Positions 1 through 13,137 of a DNA stretch of 64,000 nt are shown piece by piece (position 1 is the first letter of the stretch; each line of letters starts with the position of its first letter). A model generated the notes under the pieces. That model had not been told where the DNA came from, made no database searches, and saw only the letters and a list, made by a program, of their open reading frames with translations. The stretch lies in contig JAJTTP010000001.1 of NCBI GenBank assembly GCA_023313575.1, forward strand, positions 2,480,001 to 2,544,000, written 5' to 3'. The translations under genes were made by a program, and so were the position numbers. The stretch is from Eutypella sp. D-1 (Eukaryota > Ascomycota > Sordariomycetes > Xylariales > Diatrypaceae).

Positions 1-3000
1 CGGAAAGGAAAATCTGACGTAAATGAAAAAGGGAATAATGCCCTATTAACTATAGGTGACCGATTGATCAATCCGACTCGCCAAAAAGGAGAAGAGGGAA
101 GAAAGCCGTTGTCGCAGCTTGACGGGCACCTGCTGAGGGTATATGTATCACGTAAAGCAGAAGAGTATGTCTTCTTCTACGTTGGTTCACGGCAGCAATG
201 GGGTGGCAAGACGTAAGGGAATGGAAAAACGTGGTTTGGAGGCCATGGGTTTCATTACGTTGTGTGATTTGTTTCCTTCGGGTCTTGGGTGAGCCTCTCA
301 GCAAAGTCGTCACCTGCATTGGAAGCACCCCAGATCAACCCAGGCAGGCACCTAACTAACAGGCATAACACCATGGCAACCATAGGATCATAGCACCAAC
401 CATACATAGTCACCCATAGCATACCTTACTATGGCCACTGGCTAGCATTCTAAGAATAGCCCATTGTACGGCTCGCCTGTGGCCTTCAAGCGGCCCTTGG
501 GGGCCTTGGGGGGCCACAACGAGTGGACTGCAGTGCTAACTAGCTTGTCAATGCACCAGCGGCGGGCGTCAAAAAGTCGAAAGCAAGAGGCTGGTTGGTT
601 GTACGATGAGGAGTGCATATAAGCCACCAGGATTCGTGATTGGTTGCGCCGCCTCGAGGACAACCCCAGAAATAGTCGGCTTAAGCGCCGGGTGCTTCTG
701 GACCGGGGTCTCTTTTAGACCTTACTGACCTTGGCTCAACGGCCGCCGCATTCCCCAATCCACACACACATGTGCAAAGGTTGCAGCCCATCCCACGAGT
801 CCACACACACACGCACAGAGAGGGACACATACGCAGACTGCATGGGGTTGCGGAGCGTAGCACCAACAGAGGAGGCCACCCCACCTGCGGCCTGGCTTTT
901 TTTTTCTGGCTCACCAACAAGCAGAAGAAGAAATAGAAACGGAAGCTGTGCTTTCCAGGGATGACATATCCATGCACCCACCAAATACCACGCCGTTGGT
1001 GGCTTGGGTTCTTCTCTCCCACTCTGCCACTGCGCACTCTTTTTCACAAGCAAAAAGCAGAGCTGCACAATGCAAATGCAAGGTTATCACTATCTGGGGA
1101 AAGAGGGGATCTGATCTGCCGCTAACCAGTCGCCTAACTTACTGTACGGGAAAACGTATGACAAAGGTTCGTGACTACTACGTGCAGTGGCTACCTACCT
1201 ACTCTTTGGCACCCGTACACAGCAGCCCCATCAAGCGCGCGGGTTGTGTACGACAGTGGCAGAAGCGCAATTCCATGTTCCCTTCCTTACCCTGGCGGTG
1301 TTTCCCGCGGTCTGCCGATACCGCCGTCGGCATCGTGGGTGAAGCTGACTGAGGAGACCTGAGTAGTGCATAACTGTTGAGTGACGATGGATGAGACTGA
1401 GCAACTTACGTACATAGTACTGACTGACTGGCTGGGGTTTGACCTCGTGGACCGAGACAGGAAAGTGGGTCGGATAGTCGCAGGGGTCAAAGGGCTATTC
1501 AAGGATCATATGTGGACGGGCCATGTCGGATAGACGGGCGGGACAGAGAAGGGGAAATCCTCATTGACCGGCCGCCATCCAGTAATACTATAACAGTATA
1601 GTGGTGGGGTTTCCGGACCGGGCTTCACATTCATTATCTTCTTATCGTTCCCACAGGGGGGCCCTGCTGGAGTATTCCTACCCCTCTCCCTTGTGTACAT
1701 TGTACTTTATTTCTTCCCCTCGTAGTATGAGGCGAAGGAAGGCGATTGGCCCTCGTGAACCCGACACTATATAAGCTTCCGGCCAGGATTGCATCGGAGA
1801 AACTAAAGCCTCCATGAGGAAAGCTGCCCAGGAGAGACGAGACTACGTAGTACACGCCAAGGGCCAATGGAGACGTCCGAAAAGGTGCTCGTGAGGGATT
1901 CCCACTTTCCTAAACGGTTAACTACATCGCGCGGTGTAGAAGAGCTTCTCCTTTCCTGTCTGTCTGTGTGTATCTATGTCCGTTGGCTTGTCTCTCTTTC
2001 CCTCTCCCCAGCAATGGGCCGAGCAGGTTCCGCTCGGCATCACACCTTCATATCACACCTCGCGGAACGATTAGCTTCGTGTAATACCAATGCGAACGGA
2101 GCAACGGCTCTCGCCGTGAGGATCGGGTCTTGCTTAGTGTCCCGTAGATCCCGCCTCGACTTCTACCTGCCACCTTCCACTTTTCCCTCCTCAACGCTCA
2201 CCCGTCGATGGCAAGGATCATGGTTATCCTGATGCCCAACGTAGGGCAGCCACTTCTTTTCTCTTTTTCCCTCACACCGCAAATATGATTCACGCTGTGC
2301 GAGTCCACGTGAGGAGTCAGTACAGGTTTCCTGCAGTTTCTGACCTTGGAAAAGGAGAAAGACTATATACCAGACGTGGATCGCCGAGAGACGAGCCACT
2401 GCATACACCGAGGTGTACATCTGCGAAGGGGCGTCGTGGTCATTAGACTAGCCAACTAGTTAATAGTCATCGTCGAATAGGAGGTGGCAGATTCGGACTT
2501 ATATCGCTATGTGGAGAGCAGTGCCCTTCGAAGCATAGTCCATGATCCAGCGAGATTGAGGCCACCCTCCTTCGTAAGAGACTAATAAACCACACTGGAG
2601 AATTGCGGGTTCTCTCCGTCAGGGTCGACGGGCAGACTCACCAGCAAGCTACCTCGCATAGAGCCCATGCCGGGGCCAGGACCGGCGTCACACGGCTGGC
2701 TGGCGGGATCAAGTAGCAGGGCGATCATTACAAGGGCCTACTACGTAGTTACCGACTCAACCGCTTGTCTCTATGCTCGCATACTTGAACACCTATCGGT
2801 CTGCGAATCGGATATAGTCTGGGATGTCTCCCTAGATCCCAGTTAGTCGGCCGGCAGCCATGGGAAGCGGCTTGGTCTGGATTGTGCCATTTGCATGCAA
2901 GATAGACAGCTGAAGTTACAATGCCACGGACACAGCACCTGTATAGTCAATTGTATTATATTACCCCTTATCTACCGCTGGTGATTGGCGACATTATGAA

Positions 3001-6000
3001 TAAGACATTGAGCAAACACTCTCCAGCAGCTACCGGCCATGCAAAAGATGTCTCGAACGCATTGAAGGTTACACGTGGCTAGAACTACGGTGAGGGGGAA
3101 CCACGCGGAAAGTCTAGTTAAAGTGCCTACATATAGAGTTTATGTCGTGTGAAGCAAAAAAGAAAGGCCCTTGCTTGACGGTCCCGAGAAAAGATGGCCG
3201 ATTCGTCATATATCATCCCGTCGGGGCCCTGCTCAGCATGGGGTGAGCAAGACATTGTTCTCCAGGACCAGGGTTCGGGGGTCGGGGTTCAATGTGACAC
3301 AGAGCATTTCCGTCAATTTGTGTTCAGTCTCTCTCTCACTATCCCTCAAGGACGGCAAATATCCCAGCAGTGGCTTTCTATGCCATTGTCATTAGAAGCG
3401 GTGAGTCCCTTAACAACGCCCGGCCGGAAGTGAATACGATCCGGACATCATCGCATCTTTGGGCGGAGTAGGATGATGGTTTCCACCCCTCGCTCTAAGT
3501 CTAGACTGGAGATCATACAAGTGTAGGTAAATAAGGCAAAAGAATGCGCAGAACTGGGTAATTGATACCTTACCTAGCACCAGGCAGGTAGCATATAATG
3601 TTTGCGGACCTTGCCTAGTTATAATACGGCTCTTTGCCGGCGGTACGGATGGAAGAGAATGCGCTCCATAAAGGCCGCAACCCTAGCGAGGTGCCCTGGT
3701 CGCGCTGGGTCGCGATCAGGATTAGAGCGGATAGTTGATAGGAAAGATTTCGCGGCTGCAAGCAATATAGCCGACTCTGCGTCAGTAGCACCATGGGTAT
3801 TCTGTTCAGGGGCAGGGGTGGTCGGTTAGCCTGGGTACACTTCCTTTCACCCTCCCCACATGTCACTGTGATGGACTAGGGGTTCAATTCGATAGATTCA
3901 GATTTGTCAAGGTTATCTAATAGTAATCGGGGGGCCTCGCAGACCATTGAAAGTGAAAAATGAGATCATGTTAGTTAAATTGGTGGCTCGCATGGGCTAC
4001 CCCCTTTTGTTGGCCTTTTCCCTTCCCTTGTCTCTTGCATTTTTTCTATTATTTGTTCCCCCCCATTTGGTGAATGACGCTGAATTGCATCTGCTTTCGC
4101 TTGGCCAAGCCCAGAAACGGCCTGCTGCTAAAAAATCTGCTAGGGCTGCAAGGGAAGCTTCCGGGATTTCCCACCATACCGTATTGGTGCAAAGGAAGGA
4201 AGATGAGAGTGACATTTGAGCTGACCACCACGTCTAGCCTGCCCCATCACACCTCGAAGGGATGTCTCAATCACGTTTTCCTCACCACTTGTGCATACCC
4301 TATTGCGCATCGCATTATTGGAAAGCAACCACACCATCACACCAAGGAAATGAACCTCGATAGGAGGTAGGTTCGCTGCACCCCGGAGAGCTTGGTAACC
4401 TGAAGCAACGTTAATTGGGATTGTTGCTATGCTACACCATATCAGTAAACAATGTCAATGCATGCCCTCACCAATAAGATCAACATTGAAGATCTTGATG
4501 CCTCACTATGAGATACAAGTCGTCATCTCGTACTACACAGCTAGGTAGTCGCTATAGGCGTCGGCATATGGTGATCTAGTCTCGCCGGACCGTCACGAGA
4601 CTAGGATGATGTCCTCTCGATTGGTGCTCGTGGCGTGTTGATCTGCATGATAAGCCGAACATCTTTTTAGTGAAGGAAAAGTTGCTATCAGGTGACAAAG
4701 GATCGAAGAGCATGGCTGCCCATCACCGAGACTGACAGCTTGTGTACTATGGTAAATTCCTGCCCAAGTATGTAGTGCGAAGTACATGTGAATGGTAAGG
4801 AATGCAAAACCTGAAGACTTTCCTGGCAACCTGGTTCCCCTTCAGGTTGGTTCCAAGGTTAGCTATGCCACTAATGCCCACCGACTAATATGCCGAGGTG
4901 GCCGGTGGTCGGTACTATGTAGCCCTGTGGCCCAGGCGGCGACGGCCCTTTGCGCGACATGGCTTTAGCGGCCTAAAATCCGACCGGGCCACAATTGAAG
5001 GTCGACTTTAAAGACGGCTAATTAGCCCCCCAAATTTAGTCTGTATAACCCGGAAAGGGAATTCTGGAGGATCTGAAGTGGGTTAAATTTAGAATTCGGG
5101 TAAATTAACCCACGTAATGTGGGGTCGTACATATCTCCCATCTGTTCGTACCGCCGTCGATTAACAAAAGGGGCAACGCGCCATCTTTACCCGACTTAAT
5201 AAATCCAATAAGAGAGTACCAAGATATCTAATAATGCAAGGCCCCATTTTTGATGCATATGGTACATTGAGATGGTAACTAGCCTTGCGTTACCTACTGG
5301 TAGGTACCCTTCTTTAAGTACCTAAGTAACTTTTCCAGGCCCCGCTCTACTTATACTAACTATGTACCTAGGTAACCTTGGAACCCTGCCCTGCGTTCTG
5401 CCCGCTATATTGGAACGCACATGAGAATAAAGAAAACCCTATTCTTGCAGCTATAGTCTCATACGCCATAGTACAGAGTATCCAGACACATACATACATG
5501 CATGTACTTCTCGTACGTTCGAAGTTCATCCCAACGATGCAACTTTTCTTTTCTTTTCTTTTCTTTTTCTCGAACCTGCCTACGTAGTGTCTGCATTCAG
5601 GGATGCATCTTCTGCGTCACCCCTTTTTTGTCTTGCGGGAAACGGAACAGCTTGCGGGTACCCTCCTTCAGGTTAGTACCGAAAATAATCTGATATGACA
5701 TGAGAGATCCGGGTAAACGTGCACGAGCCATCTGGGGTTTACCTGGGTTAGCCCAGCCTACTTAGATGTTGCAGGGATAACGACCTCATGTACTGCTTAC
5801 TTAGTACTTCTGTGTATGTAGTGGTCGTAAAGCTGCCCCCGGTAAAGATATTGATGTAGTACGTACCTATCGAGATTCCTTCCGGGCACACACAACGCGG
5901 CCTGGTCGGATAGTTCCACGTCAAGCCCAGCCGTCCATTCAGATGCCCGCCGTAGAAAAACCGGCGTCCATTGGCCGCAAGCCGAAATGAAGCTCATTTT

Positions 6001-6400
6001 CCCGCATATCGAATCGTACGCGAGTTGCGTGATCAGTGAGAAATCGATACTCGCCGGCCCAGGATTGAAAATTACCAACAAATCAACTAGACTTTAACTA
6101 CCCCTAGGATAGTGTTGAGAGTTACATCGCCAACTCCCTCGACAATACATAGCAGCCACCCGAAGCAAGGATTACAGTACCCTTGTTCAAAGGCAAGACA
6201 GTGCCCATATGCCCGTCTCCGGGCCACGGGTAACATCTCCACCATTTATCTTTTATTTCTTAAAGGCCACGTCTCTCTCCTCAAGAGCCTTGTTGCTTAG
6301 TGATTATTGTGAATTACGATGGACGAGGGCGCCATCACGTGGCATAACTAGGTCTTTCCTACGTCAACCTCTTCAACAAACCATTTCAGGAGTTATTAGC
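1..6400. other. Gene-free intergenic tract, left end
   Basis: I find no ORF here with sustained coding character. The open frames are short, overlap on both strands and match no family I recognise. The DNA is of mixed composition with many short direct and inverted motifs of the TAGGTA/TACCTA type. Separate entries cover the palindrome at 5078-5113. It is most likely intergenic DNA upstream of the pro1-like gene, perhaps with old, unrecognisable insertions. Confidence 0.6.
5078..5113. repeat. Imperfect palindrome with GTGGGTTAAATTTA arms
   Basis: The left arm GTGGGTTAAATTTA (5078-5091) pairs with TAAATTAACCCAC (5101-5113), with one base missing in the right arm. The sequence after the left arm (AGAATTC) resembles the core of a second palindrome at 9620-9651, so the two may be copies of one element. 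Its function is unknown; it could be the end of a decayed transposon or a protein-binding palindrome. Confidence 0.6.
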
Positions 6401-7760
6401 TTGTATTAGCCAGAGTTCACGTGGTATTACGGACGAACTATCTGGGGAGCCACTGGAGCACCCCTGAATATCTCTGTAGGGACCCGTCAAGGGCCTTCGC
6501 ATAATAATTACAATACGAACTTTCTGCCAAATAATTACAAAGAGGCCAAAATTATATTGATCTACGCCTCAACTGATGAGGCTGGTGAAAATACTGCATA
6601 TGATTACGTGTAAACAACAAAATTCGTAACGCTGTGTTACCCACCAGGCATCGGGACAGAGATTAATATTAAGGGGTTGGTTAAAAAGGGGGGAAACATT
6701 CCACTTCTTCTGTAGTTGCGATAGTTATAGATCCAACGTGTGTTTCTCTCTTATAGTTTAGATTTAACGTCGAGAACTACTCTCGGAATTCAGCAGTGGC
6801 GTACATGATTTTTTAAAAGCCAAAGGTAATAAAGAACATGTTCAAATACTACAACACACTTATATCTTCACCTTTTACACCCTCTTTTATATTATATCCT
6901 AGTGCTTTACCAGCGGGAAGAACATGTTTTGTCAACCGAAACTGTAAGAATTACATGTAATCAGTTGTAATCATGTAGTTGTGTAACGGATAAACTGGCG
7001 AATATAATGCGCGTAGCATAGCATTGGAAGGGCTTTAAGTATTATACGTAACATATTTATATAGTGTGAGGTAGAGAGGTCTTAAACTTTCTCTCTTAAA
7101 TATCTGTCTTATGCACTCAGTATTAGTTGAATCAATAACTAAAAGAGTAGGTATTCTGATAGTTCCGCAATGCTATGGCGATTTGACAATATTGAATGAT
7201 ATCTCATAAGTGGCAAGCTGAAGCCACGTAAAATATCAAGGTATTATGCCTGTGTTACGTCGACATGTACACCGCCGATTATACTCTTACGATTTGCAGT
7301 CTTTATAAAGCCGTTTTCACCAAAATATTACCTACGATATACAAGTCGGGTATTGTATACCAAGTAGGTGGATACGGTAATTTAATACGACGGTGATAAG
7401 CATAACTCGTGAATAACGTCATTGTCACTTAGTATGGTATTGGCTGCTTTATGTCAACGTTTCATAAGGCTACAGATGACAATACTATATTAGAGCTTTC
7501 CATGTTTTGGCCGCAGGGGCAGAGAGCCTTGCAAGAATATCAAAGCCTAAAGGTTTCACTGAAACGTCATCTTGTACGTTGTACAAGACCTGGATATGTG
7601 CCCTTCGGCAAATACGCTCGACAAAATAATTGCCTGGGCTGTTTATAATCGTCAGGATTGCACAAGGTAGTAAGAGATATGTTGAGATCGTATCAGATCC
7701 TAAAGCGATGCTGTTCACTTTTAACTCGAGTGTAGATTGATTAACGTTTTGTTCCTACAG
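6400..7760. other. AT-rich island without recognisable gene
   Basis: This stretch is clearly richer in A/T than its surroundings. I counted 23 G/C of 60 at 6901-6960 and 17 of 60 at 7081-7140. It holds only short ORFs, such as 7451-7648 (+), none of which I recognise. In filamentous ascomycetes such islands are often repeat-induced-point-mutated transposon remnants (general knowledge), but I see no surviving transposase or reverse transcriptase motif. Confidence 0.55.
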
Positions 7761-8116
7761 CGCTTAAGTAACTAAGGTGTGGCTGACTAAGTAAACAATA
7801 TTGGAGCAGCCGCCTACAGCGCCGAAATGTTGTGGCCGGGCGATCTCAGGATTGCCTGCTATGTATACACTCGGGTCAGAACGACATCCAGAAAACAGAT
7901 AATTTCAACCATACACCACAGCTGAAAAAAGAATGGGCGACTTAAGCAAGACCGTCGGGAAACGCCTTTTTCTTCTTTTCCAGGACAGGAAACATGCCTA
8001 GGCAGCTAACTGGATAGACCACCCACAGCGCGATTTTTCTCCTCTCTCTCTCTGCCTATACCCGCGCTCACCTGGACATGTAGGTACCCAATGAGTCCGG
8101 AGATGTGGGGGGTTTG

Positions 8117-8148
8117 TTGACCTCGAGGACACACACACCTCGAGTCAA
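8117..8148. repeat. Short inverted repeat around an AC run
   Basis: TTGACCTCGAGG (8117-8128) is mirrored by CCTCGAGTCAA (8138-8148) across an ACACACACA spacer, with one base missing in the right arm. Both arms contain CTCGAG. No function is assigned. Confidence 0.5.
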
Positions 8149-9619
8149 CCCCTCAAAAAGTACGTACGTATGTACCCTTTCCGGGAAGATCGACATTTAC
8201 CAATGGCAGAGTCGGCGAAGGCATGGGTGTAATTTTCGACCAGTCACTCTCGTACCACGTAACATAGCAGGGTCGGCCATACACACCTACCTCATACAAG
8301 TAAGAGAGTCGCACGGCTTTAGCGTAATGTAGGCAGAATTTGGTGGTGGTGGGAGTGGAAGTAACTTCGTACTATGTATCCAAGGTAAGGTTGGCCTTGG
8401 CTGCTAATCGTAGCGCCAGGCGAAGGTGTGGGTCACATTGGGAAAATGGCGGGTAAGCTCGCTGATTCGAGGTTGGAATATGCTCACTAGACTAGCGCCA
8501 GCAGCGGCCCGTTGTGAGATGCGGGATCCGGCTTGTCAATTGGTTCGTGCTCTGCAGAGCTAGCAGGGATGGTACAGGGACCGCAACCTAAGGGTTTCTG
8601 GGCGGCAGGGGTTAAAGGGGGGGGGGGGAAGTGAGGAGGCCAGACAGGGCTGGCAGAGGCCGAAAGACCACCGATCGACCGCGGGTGATGGGAGATGGGG
8701 AATACCTACCTTTCTCACAGTGCAGTGACCCGCCCAATGATCCTCTCTTTTGTGCTTCTTTTTGAGGGACTATCTTTGAAAGAAAAAAATTGATGAGAGC
8801 CAGGCATTATTTACTTAGTGCGCCCACATACCCACGATGCTATACTAAGTGGGCTGGATTCATGGATAGTATGGATACACCGCACGTGGATGAGGTGACG
8901 GGATGAGCTGAACAAAATCATCACGTGTAAGTCGTTTTCCTTGATTTACCTCGATACTAGTTGCTAGGCTTGCTAAAAAAGCTAGGCCGTTCTGACTTGT
9001 AAGTGGTTCGTTCTCCCGATGCGAATTTTATGCTCCAGCCCATCCCCGGATCCAACATTTTTATCAGATCATAACCTAGATAGTACCTAGTATATAGCCA
9101 TTAACCACTCATAGACGGTAGGTTGTCTGTATCTGTCATCTAGACTTATGAATTTGGCAAGTAAGACGGGATGTTTGTTCATCAACACCCACTAGCGTAC
9201 TTAGTGGTGGTATCCATGGCAAACCCAAGCAACCAAGGTAGGGGAGGTAGGGGAGGTAAGGAGGGCAGATGTAACCCTTGCTACTTACTTGTGCATACTA
9301 AAGTACATACTTAGTGAGTATACTTAGTAGAATGAATGGCATTGTGGGCGTTCAGTGGGCGTTGTGATCACATCTACTACGTACAGCGCCAAGATATGCA
9401 ATGGTAGGGGTTCAGGATTACTTGTGCGCCCGTAGACTTCCGAGCTTGGAGTCCGGAAAAGATGACTGGTCGATAATTCAATATTCTCCACCGAAATACA
9501 ACGCAACCTCCTAAAGATGGCTTCCTATTCGATATTGCAAGCGCAGCCATACATAGTACACATATACTATGTCGTAGTAGTAGCGAGGTCATCTATTCTT
9601 TGCTAATTTGGTCGCCAAC

Positions 9620-9651
9620 AATGTGGGCTAATTTAGAATTTAGCCCACATT
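9620..9651. repeat. Perfect 12-bp inverted repeat AATGTGGGCTAA
   Basis: AATGTGGGCTAA (9620-9631) and TTAGCCCACATT (9640-9651) are perfect inverted arms around an 8-base loop. A further partial copy (ACATTAGCCCAC) follows directly. The arm and core resemble the palindrome at 5078-5113 (GTGGGYTAA, then TTTAGAATT). It lies about 0.6 kb upstream of the pro1-like start codon. Confidence 0.65.
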
Positions 9652-9839
9652 AGCTTTACATTAGCCCACCTTTTCTTTGCTTGTTTCTATTTTTGAATCA
9701 GGCCCTTCGAGGACAGGCAGCATGGCCGCATGTGGGATGTGGACGATGAGATCTCGACAATGATATAAGACTTCACACCTCCAAGACCAAACCTCCTCTT
9801 AGATTCTTGAGATGTTGAAGTCATACAGAATCCAAGTGT

Positions 9840-10267
9840 CGTCCCAGTCTCTTTAAACAATATCCTCCCTCTCTATTCCTTCCCCCTCTACCACCCCTTT
9901 TCACATCTTCTATCTTCTACTCATATAACATATACAGTAAGGCGCAAACTGGCATTTGTGCGAATCAAACCATTCATTTGAAATTCAATACATAATCTAA
10001 TTTCTCTTTACGGCCTATAATACCCCGGAATTGACTTCTCGGATATTGGGCGAAATTCATTAATAGCTGGTCTCTCTACGTACTTCTCTCCGAGACCCCA
10101 GCAGAAATTCATCGGGCAGGGCCTGGACTGGACCCCCGTCCCTACTACCTCCCCCCCTCCCTTTGGTCTCCTCCCGCTTTTACTCGGCTCGACTAGTTCG
10201 GAACACCCCGGTCGAGTGCTTGGAGATCAACGCAGGTACCTGGTCGACTACTAGAGCAATACTACAA
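9840..10267 (+). promoter_or_regulatory. Pyrimidine-rich leader/promoter of the pro1-like gene
   Basis: The 430 bases before the start codon contain long CT-rich tracts (about 9850-9930 and 10130-10170). Such tracts are typical of promoters and 5' leaders of highly regulated genes in filamentous ascomycetes. I cannot place the transcription start or a TATA box, so this is an inferred regulatory segment only. Confidence 0.4.
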
Positions 10268-12473
10268 ATGTCAACCATACCCCCCAACCAGCAAACTCGG
10301 GAAGACTTCACGAGACCAGCAGTAGCAGTCAACATGGCCGTCGCACAACCCACTAAGTCTAAGGCTGCTTCTAAGCCCAGCAACAACAACAACAATGCAA
10401 ACAACAAGGCAAAGGCACAGATGCACCGCCGGTCAAGGACAGGTTGGTTAACCCACCCCTTACACTTACACTTATAAGTCGACTTGGCTTATACTTGCCC
10501 TTGTTACCTCTTACATATATCTATGCATACATATACATAGATCACTTATTGATAAGACTGTAAACTGACTCAACGTCGCTCATCCAGGGTGCTACACTTG
10601 CAGATTACGGCGTAAGAAGTGCGATGAGGGCACCCCCATGTGCACGGCATGCAAGCATCTCGGGCTTGTATGTGAATACAAGAGGCCGATATGGTGGAGC
10701 AACAACGATGCTAGGAGACAACAGAAGGAGGACATCAAGATGGTCATCAAGCGGAAGAAGCTCTCGGAGAAGTCCTCGCACACCATTCAGACCCAGGTCA
10801 GCTCACCGCCGGGATTGTCTCACTCTCTCCCTACCTCTGCGACATTCTCGGACCCAATGGACCGAAACCGATCCGCATCGATTGACTCGCACTTCTCATT
10901 CAACTTCAACAGCTCGCCGCACGTAGCCGAGTATGGTGCCTATACCCCACAGATCCACCCGGGCCACTCTGATCTCATGTTCTCCATGTCGCCTTACGAG
11001 ATCGATGTCAAGACCGAGAGGCAAATGTTCGTCAATGATGTCCCGACCATCCGGGAATCCACCGTCTCAACCTTCAGCACATACCACACGCCGCCGCCGC
11101 CAGGCACTGTCCTTCCGTCCTACCCCTTCGACGGAGAGTGGACGGAGCAGGTCTACCAGGAACGGAAAGAGTCATTGTCGGAGGAAACGCTGAACTGCAA
11201 CTTCTTCGACTTCGCTCACGGACCCACAACAAACAGCCGGCAAGTTGACATCGAATTGGACGAGTCTGACCAACGACTGCTAGACCACTTCATCCAATTC
11301 GTGCTACCAACTATCTTCCCGATTCTGGACACGAACCAACACGGGTCGGTCGGCTCCAACCTCATTCTTCCCGCCCTACAGAGCAACAAGGGCTACCTGC
11401 ACTGCTGCCTCATGATTGCCGCGCAGCACTGCAAAGCGACGATGAACTACCAGGGAGACGAAATCGACAGCGACATCATGCGCCACCGGCACGCCACCAT
11501 CCTAGCTCTCTGCGAGGAGCTGAACCGGGATGAGAACCACCAGCAAATCCTCGAGGCGACACTGGGTCTGATATTCTTCCAGTGCTACGTCGGTCGCTAC
11601 GATGACTCGCTCCCGGATATCCCCTGGCACCAGCACTTCGAGGCGGTGAAGTCGCTCGTGGCCAAGCTCGGCCTCCCACAACTGGTCTGCCAGCAGGACG
11701 AGCAGCTCGCGCAGCCACCCTTCAACATGACCCTCAGCGCCTGGATCGACATTCTCGGCGCGACGATGCAGGGCCAGGCGCCCGCATTCGCACACGCCTA
11801 CCGCGACAAGCACTTATCTGGCGCCAACTCCTCCCTCGGGCTCCGCGAGCTCATGGGATGCGATGATCACGTCATGTACCTTATTTCGGAGATCGCCTGC
11901 CTAGAGGCGCTCAAGAAGGACGGCATGGATGACATCAGCCTCTGCCAGCACGTCCACGCTCTCGGCGAGCAAATTAGCCTGACGGAAGTCGGTGATGATG
12001 AGGTCAAGGTGCCTTTCAATGCAAACGGCACCCTGAGCCCCAAACAGCTCAGCAAGAACATCACGAGCGCCTTTAGGCTCGCGGCGCGCATCTACCTTTG
12101 CAGCCTGGTGCCCGGTTTCTCGCCCAGCCAGGGCAGCTGCATCGGACTGGTGGAGAAGCTCACGGGTGTGCTACAGCACATCCCCTCGGGGCCTGGTGGC
12201 TTCGACCGCAGCCTGTCCTGGGTCTACCTGATCGGTGGCTCGGTCAGCGACGCGGGGTCATCCTTCCGACAATTCTTCGATGACCGCGTCGCACAGCTCG
12301 GCGAGGGCGCCGCCATCGGAAGCTTCGGCGGCGTCGCCTCGTTGCTGCGCGAGGTCTGGCACCAGGTCGACAACTGCCGGCCAAGCCCGAACGCCGCCGG
12401 GGTCGCCGAGGTCCCGTACATCTCCTGGCGAGATGTTATGCAGATGAGGGGTTGGGACTACCTGCTGATCTAG
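10268..12473 (+). CDS. pro1: Zn(II)2Cys6 transcription factor, PRO1/ADV-1 (RosA/NosA) type
   Basis: This is a nuclear binuclear-zinc-cluster regulator. There are two exons, 10268-10442 and 10588-12473, around a 145-bp intron (donor GTTGGT, acceptor CATCCAG), giving 686 residues. The joined codon reads straight into the cluster: Cys60, 63, 70, 77, 80 and 87 with C-x2-C-x6-C-x6-C-x2-C-x6-C spacing. It is preceded by an Asn run (about 39-46) and RRSRT, and followed by a basic KRKKLSEKSS linker. From about residue 280 a helical, fungal-specific trans domain (Fungal_trans_2 type) begins. The length and the segment CEYKRPIWWSNND agree with my memory of Sordaria PRO1 and Neurospora ADV-1, which control fruiting-body development and hyphal fusion. 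The start is the first in-frame ATG; Met23 (10334) is an alternative. The family call is certain; the orthology is likely but not tested. Confidence 0.85.
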
Positions 12474-13091
12474 CCTTCCATTGCTCTACTTTCAATAGCT
12501 GGTCTTTGAATGAAAGGCGATGGTCTGCTAGACCAGCTGTTAGCACCCTTTTGGTGTTGCAGGCACTCACCATCCCCTTTGCACACACAATTTACTTTTC
12601 TTATCACTCATACTTTTTACACAATTCGGATAATACCCCTAGAGAGAGAGGACAGCCGCAAGGCTCAAACACTGGACACGACACTTGGATTCACGGAACA
12701 TCTTGGATATGCATGAGGGGCACTTTGAAAGTATAGCGGGATGGAAATAATGTGCAGCCGGGCCTGGCTGCCGGGAAATTTGGGAGGCGCGGGAAGAGGT
12801 ACGGAAAAACAAACAGAAATCATCATGGCTTTACGAGGTGGACGACGATATATTTCCCTTTCTTCCCAGCAGACCGTCCTTTTCGGGATCGATTGGCTGT
12901 TGATCTATATATACCCATTTGCATATGGAAGGCGGTTTAGGAGTTTTTTAGGGTATCTGGGACTGCATAGGCGGTTTATGGAACGGGTTCACATCATCAT
13001 CAACATCGTCATCATTTTACTTCTACTTCTGGGTCTTGGTGGTTCTCATCATCATATGGGGGAAGCACCGCTTGATTGCACCCCCGCCTCT

Positions 13092-13137
13092 ATTACAGGC
13101 TCTTGTGGACTAAAGCCCAAGAGCCCACTATTGTAAT
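13092..13137. repeat. Nested inverted repeat downstream of the pro1-like gene
   Basis: ATTACA (13092-13097) pairs with TGTAAT (13132-13137). Inside it, GGCTCTTG (13098-13105) pairs with CAAGAGCC (13118-13125). It lies about 0.6 kb past the stop codon and could form a hairpin in a long 3' UTR or be a small relic element. Confidence 0.5.

Larger units (their letters stand above)
7761..9840. other. Gene-free tract upstream of the pro1-like gene
   Basis: No supported gene. It contains a 12-base G run (about 8617-8628), an inverted repeat around 8117-8148, AGGTAGGGG-type direct repeats near 9238-9265 and the palindrome at 9620-9651. The rest is undistinguished intergenic sequence that may carry distal control elements of the regulator downstream. 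Confidence 0.5.

Noticed and set aside
948..1352. 134-codon plus-strand frame near the left end
   Set aside because: Amino acid mix is random-looking, there is no motif, and several other frames overlap it.
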